This document shows, one piece after another, positions 1 through 5,833 of a stretch of DNA of 8,731 nucleotides. The stretch is taken from the NCBI GenBank assembly GCA_002718095.1, contig PBDP01000004.1, positions 183,617-192,347 on the forward strand. The letters run 5' to 3'. Numbering within the stretch: the first letter of the stretch is position 1; every line of letters begins with the position of its first letter. Both the position numbers and the translations under genes were made by a program. This stretch comes from Chloroflexota bacterium (GTDB taxonomy: Bacteria; Chloroflexota; Dehalococcoidia; Lucifugimonadales; UBA826). A model generated the notes under the pieces. The model saw nothing but the letters and a program-made list of their open reading frames with translations. It was not told the origin of the DNA and searched no databases.

Positions 1-1
1 A

Positions 2-271
2 ACAGTCAAGGTTACGAATGTGAGTATGAGGAATTATAGTGATTTAGAAATTGATGACTATATTAATTCTGGAGATTATAAAGATAAAGCTGGAGCTTAC
101 TCTATCCAGAACAAATCCTTCAATTTATCTAGGAGTTTTGACGGTTGCTATACTTCAGTTGTTGGATTACCTTTATGCGATGTAAGCGGTATGCTTATTA
201 AAGAAGGGTTTAACTTGCCTAGGATAAGTTGTAATAAAGGATTAGATAGTCCTAATAAATTATGGATTTAA
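2..271 (+). CDS. maf: Maf family nucleotide pyrophosphatase, C-terminal part (5' truncated by window edge)
   Basis: Maf proteins are cytoplasmic house-cleaning pyrophosphatases that hydrolyse non-canonical or modified nucleoside triphosphates to monophosphates. The frame is open from position 2, so the gene starts outside the window; the internal GTG (20) and ATG (26) lie inside the conserved domain and are not starts. Visible family signatures are a TVKVTN strand, an acidic helix followed by YINSGDYKDKAGAYSIQ (the conserved KAGaYgIQ block) and a GCYTSVVGLPL block (usually Gdy.NVVGLPL). The N-terminal catalytic half is not visible, so activity and subfamily (dTTP/UTP versus m7GTP) cannot be judged. 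The stop TAA is at 269-271, 20 bases before tatB on the same strand, so the two may be co-transcribed. Recognition rests on the KAGaY and VVGLPL blocks and is fairly firm. Confidence 0.87.
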   Translation, partial: TVKVTNVSMRNYSDLEIDDYINSGDYKDKAGAYSIQNKSFNLSRSFDGCYTSVVGLPLCDVSGMLIKEGFNLPRISCNKGLDSPNKLWI

Positions 272-291
272 ATTTTAGGAGCTCATAAATA

Positions 292-612
292 ATGATTGGT
301 ATGGGGACCTTAGAGGTCTTAGTTATATTGTTAGTTGCATTTGTATTGTTAGGTCCTGAGAAGATGATTTCAGGTGCAAAGTCATTAGGTTCTTTATTTG
401 CCCAAGCTAAAAATGTTATGGATGATGTTACTAATATTGATTTAGATTCATTTAATGAAGATAGCTCTGCGAAAAGTAAAAATTCTGAAGAAGTAAATGC
501 AGGTGTGGAAGATCCCAATACTAATATGATAGAACCTATTCCATTTGGCAGAAAAGTAAAGTCTTATCCCGAAGAATCTTCTGACGTTAAGGATGGAAAA
601 AAAGATGCCTGA
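292..612 (+). CDS. tatB: Sec-independent protein translocase subunit TatB (TatA/TatB family)
   Basis: Small single-span membrane subunit of the twin-arginine translocase; TatB normally pairs with TatC to form the signal-peptide receptor. The 106-residue product has an N-terminal transmembrane helix (residues about 5-20), a Gly-Pro hinge, an amphipathic helix (about 23-45) and a long polar, acidic, low-complexity tail. Glu8, Gly21 and Pro22 fall at the same positions as in E. coli TatB, and LGP rather than FG at the hinge argues for TatB over TatA. The usual LP after the hinge is replaced by Met-Ile (GPEKMI). The start ATG at 292 has AGGAG at 277-281, 10 bases upstream; the Met at 301 is too far from it. 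The gene runs into tatC with an overlap. Assignment to the TatA/B family is firm; B rather than A is inferred from hinge residues and the tatC neighbour. Confidence 0.88.
   Translation: MIGMGTLEVLVILLVAFVLLGPEKMISGAKSLGSLFAQAKNVMDDVTNIDLDSFNEDSSAKSKNSEEVNAGVEDPNTNMIEPIPFGRKVKSYPEESSDVKDGKKDA
589..593 (+). promoter_or_regulatory. Ribosome binding site deciding the tatC start
   Basis: AAGGA inside the end of tatB lies 11 bases before the ATG at 605, but directly abuts the alternative ATG at 593, where it could not work. This favours 605. Confidence 0.5.
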
Positions 613-1363
613 TGAACAAACTCTAAAAGATCATTTTGTTGAGTTAAGGAACAGGTTAACAAAGTCGGCAATCGCTGTTGTGATTACAACGGCCATTGCT
701 TTTGTTTTCCACCAACAAATTCTTGAGATTCTTATGAAACCAGCTGCTGACTTTACATCTTTACCAAACAGTAAGCCTGTTTATACAAGTCTGACAGAAT
801 TCTTAGGTACAGCAATGAAAGCCTCAATATTAGTAGGTTTTTTTTCATCGTTACCTTTTATACTTTGGCAGGTAGTTAAGTTTTCTTCTCCTGGATTAAA
901 TTCGTCTGAGAAAAAATATTTATACTTTTTAATGCCTGTCGTAATTGTTGTTTTTATAATGGGAGCTTCTTTCGGATATTTTATATTATTCCCTCCCGCT
1001 GTTAAATTCTTGATAAATTTTGGCAGTGACATAGCTACACCTATGATCAGAATAGGTAATTATATAAATTTAATGCTGTCGTTATTATTTTGGATGGGAA
1101 TAGTTTTTGAATTGCCAGTAGTATTATTTTTTCTTTCTAGAATCGGTGTTGTTAAACCAGGGTTTCTATCTAAAAATAGACGTTGGGCTATAGTGATTGC
1201 ATTTATATTAGGAGCTCTTATTACGCCGACATTAGACCCAGTAAATCAAATTTTTGTTGCTGCACCTATTATTGTTTTATATGAATTAGGAATAATATTG
1301 GCAAAGATAGGTTTCAAGATTAGAACAAAGAATAGGTCGAAAGCGAGTCAAGTTAGAGAATAA
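605..1363 (+). CDS. tatC: Sec-independent protein translocase subunit TatC
   Basis: Polytopic core of the twin-arginine translocase; it binds the RR signal peptide and, with TatB, recruits TatA to move folded proteins across the cytoplasmic membrane. From ATG 605 the product has 252 residues, normal for the family, with six hydrophobic segments. Family landmarks: HFVELRNRL near the N-terminus (Glu13), SPGL..SEKK with Glu102, FGYFILFPP, FELPVV with Glu169 and TPTLDPVNQ with Asp211. With this start the numbering lines up almost exactly with E. coli TatC (Glu15, Glu103, Glu170, Asp211), which together with the AAGGA at 589-593 supports 605 over the upstream in-frame ATG at 593. It overlaps the tatB end by 8 bases, suggesting translational coupling. 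Its TAA (1361-1363) abuts the stop of the oppositely oriented tatA. No obvious terminator follows. Confidence 0.95.
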   Translation: MPDEQTLKDHFVELRNRLTKSAIAVVITTAIAFVFHQQILEILMKPAADFTSLPNSKPVYTSLTEFLGTAMKASILVGFFSSLPFILWQVVKFSSPGLNSSEKKYLYFLMPVVIVVFIMGASFGYFILFPPAVKFLINFGSDIATPMIRIGNYINLMLSLLFWMGIVFELPVVLFFLSRIGVVKPGFLSKNRRWAIVIAFILGALITPTLDPVNQIFVAAPIIVLYELGIILAKIGFKIRTKNRSKASQVRE

Positions 1364-1546
1364 TTATTTATCTTTTGTTACAGATTCTTGATCTTCTACA
1401 GATAAGTCATCCTTTTGAGTGTTACGAAATTCTTTTATCGCTTTTCCCATAGCACCACCTATCTCAGGTAATCGGCCAACACCAAATATGATAAGTACTA
1501 CTACGAGTACTATGATTAATTCCATAGGTCCAAATCGGAATGGCAT
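1364..1546 (-). CDS. tatA: Sec-independent protein translocase subunit TatA
   Basis: Pore-forming or membrane-thinning small subunit of the Tat translocase. The 60-residue protein has FGPMEL at the start, a single transmembrane helix (about 8-21), the TatA hinge FGVGRLPE (Phe21-Gly22) and an amphipathic helix GKAIKEF with the conserved Phe40, then a short charged tail. The FG..LP hinge distinguishes it from the LGP-type TatB at 292. Glu9 in the membrane span replaces the Gln seen in E. coli TatA but is common elsewhere. Start ATG is complement 1544-1546, preceded by GGAG (complement of 1558-1561) 11 bases away. It is transcribed towards tatC, with abutting stop codons, so it must have its own promoter although it works with tatBC. 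Length is short but complete for TatA. Confidence 0.93.
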   Translation of the reverse strand: MPFRFGPMELIIVLVVVLIIFGVGRLPEIGGAMGKAIKEFRNTQKDDLSVEDQESVTKDK

Positions 1547-1591
1547 ATGTATTCACGCTCCAATTTATGCGAATATTTTTAATGTAACTAG

Positions 1592-1622
1592 ATTTTACCA
1601 AAAAGCGGAGAAGTAAGCACAA
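1592..1622 (-). promoter_or_regulatory. Candidate tatA promoter
   Basis: Read on the minus strand: TTGTGC (complement of 1617-1622), a 19-base spacer, then TAAAAT (complement of 1592-1597) preceded by TGG, an extended -10. The expected transcription start near 1585 would give a leader of about 40 bases carrying the GGAG site. The spacer is slightly long; the extended -10 partly compensates. Matches of this kind are frequent in AT-rich DNA. Confidence 0.4.
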
Positions 1623-1658
1623 ATATATGTAAATTTAAATAATATGTACATTCATCTC

Positions 1659-1688
1659 TTGATTTCAAAATTGTTTAGGATGTAGAAT
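1659..1688 (+). promoter_or_regulatory. Candidate rplS promoter
   Basis: TTGATT (1659-1664), 18-base spacer, TAGAAT (1683-1688). The predicted transcription start near 1695 lies about 35 bases before the rplS ATG. A promoter is expected here because the upstream gene, tatA, points the other way. Strength and exact boxes are inferred by eye. Confidence 0.42.
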
Positions 1689-1719
1689 TATATTTCGTGT
1701 TTTTAATATATTAAAGGTT

Positions 1720-1723
1720 GAGG
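1720..1723 (+). promoter_or_regulatory. Ribosome binding site deciding the rplS start
   Basis: GAGG lies 6 bases before ATG 1730. The alternative TTG at 1718 overlaps this site and has its own AAAGG directly adjacent with no spacing, so ATG 1730 is preferred. Confidence 0.55.
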
Positions 1724-1729
1724 CTTGAT

Positions 1730-2077
1730 ATGGATGCTCACAATTTAATTCCAATTGAGAAAAATGAGAATATTGAAAATTTTAATTCTGGAGATAGGGT
1801 CAGAGTTGCGGTCAGGGTTGTAGAAGGTGAGAGAATCAGAACTCAGGCTTATGAAGGGGATGTTATTAGACGCAGAGGTAGTGGCCAAGGAGAAACCTTT
1901 ACAGTTAGAAGAATATCATCTGATCAAGTTGGTGTAGAACGTACATTTTTACTTTGTTCTCCAAATGTGGAATCCGTAAAAGTTTTAAAAAGACGAAAAG
2001 TACGTAGGTCTCGATTGTACTACCTTAGAGGTCGATTTGGTAAAGCAGCTAGGCTTAAAGAAGTTAGGAGATCTTAA
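1730..2077 (+). CDS. rplS: 50S ribosomal protein L19
   Basis: L19 is a basic protein at the 30S-50S interface of the large ribosomal subunit. The 115-residue product, a typical length, shows the family order: [25 protein letters not shown] (usually EG.keRiQ.FeG), [29 protein letters not shown] and the C-terminal [22 protein letters not shown]. An in-frame TAA at 1712-1714 leaves only TTG 1718 or ATG 1730 as starts; the GAGG spacing favours ATG. In many bacteria rplS ends an rpsP-rimM-trmD-rplS operon; here its upstream neighbour is divergent tatA, so it appears to be the first gene of its unit. The next gene, priA, follows after 77 bases on the same strand and may be co-transcribed. Confidence 0.96.
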   Translation: MDAHNLIPIEKNENIENFNSGDRVRVAVRVVEGERIRTQAYEGDVIRRRGSGQGETFTVRRISSDQVGVERTFLLCSPNVESVKVLKRRKVRRSRLYYLRGRFGKAARLKEVRRS

Positions 2078-2099
2078 TTTAGCAAATTAAATTTTGTTT
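2074..2099 (+). terminator. Weak AT-only hairpin after rplS, possible terminator
   Basis: TTAATTT (2074-2080), AGC loop, AAATTAA (2084-2090), followed by ATTTTGTTT. The stem has 7 A-T pairs only and includes the rplS stop codon. The T-rich tail is suggestive, but a stem without G-C pairs is weak, so partial termination at most. Confidence 0.22.
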
Positions 2100-2107
2100 C
2101 TTGGGTA

Positions 2108-2137
2108 TACTTAGTTTGAATACGTAGTTTCTAAGTA
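2108..2137 (+). repeat. Inverted repeat just upstream of the priA ribosome binding site
   Basis: TACTTAG (2108-2114) and CTAAGTA (2131-2137) are perfect 7-bp inverted copies separated by 16 bases, ending 3 bases before the AGGA of priA. It could form a leader hairpin or be an operator; chance is a fair alternative at this length. Confidence 0.3.
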
Positions 2138-2140
2138 AGT

Positions 2141-2144
2141 AGGA
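2141..2144 (+). promoter_or_regulatory. Ribosome binding site deciding the priA start (TTG)
   Basis: AGGA lies 10 bases before TTG 2155. An in-frame TAG at 2140-2142 excludes any earlier start, and the next in-frame ATG is about 25 codons into the conserved N-terminal domain. Confidence 0.6.
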
Positions 2145-2154
2145 TTTAAGTAAA

Positions 2155-4629
2155 TTGAGATTTGCAGAGATAGCCGTAGATTCTCCTATAGGTCATGGCC
2201 GTACTTTCAGTTATGAAATTCCAGATCATATGATGTTACAAATAGGTCATATGGTTTTGGTGCCATTTGGGACTCAAATATTACAAGGAATTGTGTTTTC
2301 ATTAGAGAATTCCCCTTCCGTAGATAAAACCAAATTTATTATAGAAATCACTGATCCAGAGCCTTTATTAGATCAAGATAGGTTGGATCTTGTTAAATGG
2401 ATTAGCGGGTATTACCTGTGTACTTTATTTGAAGCTTGCGCTCTTATGATTCCTCCAGGAATAAGGGAGTATGAAGCTATTTGGGTATATTGGAATGATT
2501 CATATGAAGGTGATATTTCTAATATTAAATTATCAGATTATCAACTGAAAATTTTAAACTATGTAAAGTCTAGAAAAAAAACAAGATTATCGAAACTTAT
2601 TTCAAATTTTGGTGATAAAGCACGGACTTCAGTGTCTCATTTAATTAAGATGAATATCTTATATCGAGAAACCCTTCAAAAAGATCCAGTTGCTAAACCG
2701 TTATTTATAGAAGAATTATTGATAACTGATTTAGGGCGAGAGCTCGTTAATCTTGATGAATTTAAATCTTCTGTTAAGCAAAAAAATCTTTTGCGATATA
2801 TGAATTCTATTGATTTACCTGCTAAAGCTTCTGAGATTCGTAAAGAATATGGTTATAGTGTTGTTAAATCATTATTGAATAAAAAACTTTTAGAATTAAA
2901 AAAGAACAGAGTTTATAGAGACCCTTTGCGATCATATAAGTATGACAATATATTGCCTAAAGATATTGATTTAACTAGAGAACAATCTGAAGCTGTTGCC
3001 ATTATTAGTGAGATTATGGCAAATCCAGATTCTACCCCAAGAGCAATGCTCATTCATGGAGTTACTGGGAGTGGGAAGACAGAGGTTTACTTAGAAGCAG
3101 TTAAAGAATGTGTTAATAAAGGAAAAAGAGCTATCATATTAGTTCCTGAGATTGCTTTAACCCCTCAAACAATAGAGAGATTTGCATCAAACTTTAAAAA
3201 TGAAATAGCTGTTGTTCACAGTGGGTTATCCATTGGGGAAAGATTTGATCAATGGCATAAAATTCGTGAAGGTAATTATAATGTTGTGATAGGTTCGAGA
3301 ACTGCTTTGTTTTCTCCACAACCCAATTTAGGACTTGTGATTATAGACGAAGAGCATGAATGGACTTATAAGCAGTCAGATATGCCGCCTAGATATCATG
3401 CTAGGGATGTTGCCATGCAATTGGCGGGGATAACTAGATGTACAGTTATTTTGGGATCTGCTTCTCCTGATATGCAATCTTTTTTTAGAGCTAATAATGA
3501 AAGATATAAGTTTGTTCAGCTAAATAATAGATATACTTCGGGTGTTCAGCATAGTACGTCTTCAGATGGCAGAGGTCTTGCCGATGTTCACGTTACTGAT
3601 ATGCGAAATGAGTTGAAAGAGGGAAATACTAGTATATTTAGTAGAACACTTCAGGCTTCTATAGAAGATACTTTGAGTAGCGATAATCAAGTAATACTTT
3701 TTCTAAATCGAAGAGGGGCTTCATCTTTTTCCCAATGTCGTTCATGTGGTTATGTTTTAAAATGTAAAAGTTGTGATGTCACCGTAACATTTCATAAAAC
3801 TCAAAGTCGTTTGATTTGTCATTATTGTAATAATCGTTTCAAAGTTCCTGATAGGTGTTCTGAATGTAATTCTGGTGACTTTGCTTATTATGGGATTGGT
3901 ACCCAATCTGTTGAAGATGAAGTTAATAAACTATTTCCGTTAGCACGTTGTATTAGATGGGATAGTGATGTATCTAATAATCTTTCTTCTCACTCTGAAA
4001 TTCTTGAAAAATTTAGATCTAAAGAAGCTAACGTGCTGGTAGGCACACAGATTTTGGCAAAAGGTCATAATCTGCCCGGCGTAACTTTGGTTGGCGCTAT
4101 ATTAGCTGATGTTGGATTAAATATTCCTGATTTCAGGTCTGCAGAAAGGTCTTTTCAATTGTTGTGTCAAGTTTCAGGTAGAGCAGGGAGAGGAGATGAG
4201 AAAGGTAAAGTCATCATACAGACATATCAGCCAGATCATTATTCTATTGTCTCGGCATCTTTGCAGGATTACCAACGGTTCTTTGACATTGAAGCTCAAT
4301 ATAGAAAAAAATTCGTTTATCCTCCATACTCCAAGATCATTAAATTGTTCTACCAGAATACTAGCGACGCGTTTGCGGAAAGGGAAGCACTTAGAATGGT
4401 TGATGAATTAAAATCGGAGCAACATAATTGGGGATTACAAAATATTGATATTATAGGCCCTATTCCAGGGTTTCCGTCTAGAGTGAGAGGTCATTACAGA
4501 TGGCAAGTCATTCTTAAAGGCGAAAACCCTAGATTGTTATTAGATAGAATTTATCTCCGATCGCATCAAAATTCTTATGGTAAAACTCCGAAAGGTTGGC
4601 TTATTGACGTCGACCCTGTTTTTACTTGA
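2155..4629 (+). CDS. priA: Primosomal protein N' (replication restart helicase PriA)
   Basis: PriA is a 3'-5' superfamily 2 DNA helicase that recognises stalled forks and reloads the replisome. The 824-residue product is full length. The N-terminal DNA-binding domain (about 1-105) contains FSYEIP and VLVPFG. The helicase core begins near 272 (LTREQSEAV) with Walker A GVTGSGKT (302-309), DEEH Walker B (398-401) and LGSASPDM. Zinc-binding cysteines lie at 528, 531, 537, 540, 555, 558, 568 and 571: all eight are present. Then GTQSVEDEV, GTQILAKGHNLPGVTLVG, PDFRSAERSFQLL and GRAGRG (675-680). An ATPase-active protein is therefore expected, unlike the degenerate PriA of Actinobacteria. The TTG start is fixed by an upstream in-frame stop and the AGGA site. 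It probably shares a transcript with rplS; a new promoter for prfB follows. Confidence 0.96.
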   Translation: MRFAEIAVDSPIGHGRTFSYEIPDHMMLQIGHMVLVPFGTQILQGIVFSLENSPSVDKTKFIIEITDPEPLLDQDRLDLVKWISGYYLCTLFEACALMIPPGIREYEAIWVYWNDSYEGDISNIKLSDYQLKILNYVKSRKKTRLSKLISNFGDKARTSVSHLIKMNILYRETLQKDPVAKPLFIEELLITDLGRELVNLDEFKSSVKQKNLLRYMNSIDLPAKASEIRKEYGYSVVKSLLNKKLLELKKNRVYRDPLRSYKYDNILPKDIDLTREQSEAVAIISEIMANPDSTPRAMLIHGVTGSGKTEVYLEAVKECVNKGKRAIILVPEIALTPQTIERFASNFKNEIAVVHSGLSIGERFDQWHKIREGNYNVVIGSRTALFSPQPNLGLVIIDEEHEWTYKQSDMPPRYHARDVAMQLAGITRCTVILGSASPDMQSFFRANNERYKFVQLNNRYTSGVQHSTSSDGRGLADVHVTDMRNELKEGNTSIFSRTLQASIEDTLSSDNQVILFLNRRGASSFSQCRSCGYVLKCKSCDVTVTFHKTQSRLICHYCNNRFKVPDRCSECNSGDFAYYGIGTQSVEDEVNKLFPLARCIRWDSDVSNNLSSHSEILEKFRSKEANVLVGTQILAKGHNLPGVTLVGAILADVGLNIPDFRSAERSFQLLCQVSGRAGRGDEKGKVIIQTYQPDHYSIVSASLQDYQRFFDIEAQYRKKFVYPPYSKIIKLFYQNTSDAFAEREALRMVDELKSEQHNWGLQNIDIIGPIPGFPSRVRGHYRWQVILKGENPRLLLDRIYLRSHQNSYGKTPKGWLIDVDPVFT

Positions 4630-4639
4630 TTATTGGTTA

Positions 4640-4669
4640 TTGTTAATGAAAGTTTGGAATAGTTATAAT
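4640..4669 (+). promoter_or_regulatory. Candidate prfB promoter
   Basis: TTGTTA (4640-4645), 18-base spacer, consensus TATAAT (4664-4669), with an expected transcription start near 4676, about 35 bases before the prfB ATG. It is the best promoter match in the window, lying in the 81-base gap after priA. It may drive prfB and perhaps the transporter genes beyond. Confidence 0.55.
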
Positions 4670-4710
4670 ATTAAAGTGAGTATGGCTCAGTTATAACTAG
4701 GATTATACGT

Positions 4711-5809
4711 ATGCAAGATTTAAAAAATTCTCTTATTGATCTCAGAGAAAGAGTTGTCGACATAATGGTGCGTCTTTGACATATCTGGAAAAGAAAAAGA
4801 AATTTTAGATTTAGAAAAAGAGGCATTACAAGAGGGATTTTGGGATTCTCCTATAATTGCTCAAAATAAAATGAAACATCTTGCTGGATTAAATTCATTA
4901 GTTAGTGATTGGAATAAATTAAGTGATAAAGTTTTCTCTTCTTTAGAGCTGTTAGATCTTGCACTAATGGAGCAAGATCAAGATTTAGTACTTAATATTA
5001 AATCTGACACTATAGATATTATCGATTCTTTTAAAAAAATGGAATTTCAACTCGTATTATCTGGAGAATATGACCAAAGAGATGCATTAATAGCATTGCA
5101 TGCTGGGGCCGGCGGGGTTGATTCACAAGATTGGACATTGATGTTAATGAGAATGTATTTGAGATGGGCAGAGAGAAATGGATTTAAGTCACAAGTCTTA
5201 GATGCATCCTATGGAGAAGAAGGAGGCATTAAAAGTGCTACTATTCAGATTTCAGGAGACTATGCTTATGGTAATCTCAAATCTGAGAAAGGAGTACATA
5301 GGTTAGTTCGATTATCCCCTTTTGATAGTGATCATGCGCGCCACACATCATTTGTCCTAGCTGAGATTCTGCCTAGGGTTGAAGAAGGCGTTGATATTAA
5401 TATTAATACTGACGATTTAAGGGTTGATGTTTTTAGAGCTGGAGGGCATGGGGGCCAGAGTGTACAGAAAAATTCTACAGCTGTTAGGATTACTCATTTA
5501 CCAACTAATATCGTTGTAACTTGTCAAAATGAACGTTCTCAACGTCAGAATCGTGATATAGCAATGAGTATTTTGACAGCTAGGTTGATTGATTTAGAAA
5601 CAAAACGTAAAGAAGACGAAATGGCTGAAATTAAGGGAGATCACATTTCTGCTGAATGGGGCAATCAAATACGTAGTTATGTGCTACACCCATATCAAAT
5701 GGTTAAAGACCACAGGACCGATTTAGAAGTTTCTAATACAGCAGACGTGCTGGATGGAAACATTGATGAATTCATAACTTCTTATTTAACGTTACAATTA
5801 AATAAGTAA
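4711..5809 (+). CDS. prfB: Peptide chain release factor 2, expressed by programmed +1 frameshift
   Basis: RF2 recognises UGA and UAA stop codons and triggers peptide release on the ribosome. The gene is in two frames: 4711-4776 encodes 22 residues (MQDLKNSLIDL to VRL), in-frame TGA is at 4777-4779, and skipping T4777 continues with GAC at 4778 to the stop at 5807-5809. The joined product is 365 residues, the same length as E. coli RF2. Landmarks: EGFWDSP in the N-terminal domain, the stop-codon-reading tripeptide SPF (202-204, within RLSPFDS..ARHTSF), and the catalytic GGQ (247-249, in GGHGGQSVQKNS). Most of the N-terminal domain before Met 4871 lies upstream of the open second frame's first ATG, so calling the gene from 4871 would truncate it. 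AGGA at 4699-4702 precedes the ATG by 8 bases. RF2 scarcity would raise frameshifting, giving autoregulation. Confidence 0.95.
4765..4780 (+). promoter_or_regulatory. prfB programmed +1 frameshift site
   Basis: The slippery core CTT TGA C (4774-4780) is the canonical prfB recoding sequence: Leu-tRNA on CUU slips to UUU while UGA waits for RF2. In E. coli an AGGGGG element lies 3 bases upstream and pairs with 16S rRNA. Here the six bases at the same place are ATGGTG (4765-4770), so the stimulator is degenerate; only GGTG could pair, with the CACC part of the anti-Shine-Dalgarno. Confidence 0.93.
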
Positions 5810-5833
5810 ACATATTAATCAACAAGGTGTTTT

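Noticed and set aside
20-271. Complete 83-residue gene starting at GTG 20
   Set aside because: The frame is open to the window edge, and the residues before position 20 and after it match the C-terminal half of Maf, so it is a truncated longer gene and not a small protein.
252-518. Minus-strand 88-residue ORF antisense to tatB
   Set aside because: Shadow of tatB; no recognisable motif and it conflicts with a clear gene.
593-604. tatC start at ATG 593
   Set aside because: The AAGGA site directly abuts it, and the product would be 4 residues longer than the register that matches E. coli TatC numbering; 605 fits both better, although 593 cannot be excluded.
1419-1616. Plus-strand 65-residue ORF
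   Set aside because: It is antisense to tatA, whose protein has clear family motifs, and has no ribosome binding site or recognisable composition.
1621-1650. AT-rich near-repeat ATATGTAAATTTAAATAATATGTA as a protein-binding site
   Set aside because: Imperfect and made almost only of A and T; indistinguishable from background composition.
4196-4411. 71-residue ORF inside priA in another frame
   Set aside because: It overlaps the conserved GRAGRG and following region of PriA; no family resemblance.
4774-4780. prfB as a pseudogene with a frameshift mutation
   Set aside because: The break lies exactly at the known recoding sequence, and the joined protein has normal length and all motifs.
5771-5798. 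Promoter TTCATA-16-TACAAT for the binding-protein gene
   Set aside because: Lies within the end of prfB, with a short spacer and a weak -35; such matches are expected by chance in AT-rich DNA, so it is mentioned only as a possibility.
4871-5809. Stand-alone 312-residue RF2-like protein starting at ATG 4871
   Set aside because: Conserved RF2 N-terminal sequence (EGFWDSP) lies upstream in the same frame back to 4778, and the zero frame with ATG, ribosome binding site and CTT TGA C shows the real start is 4711.
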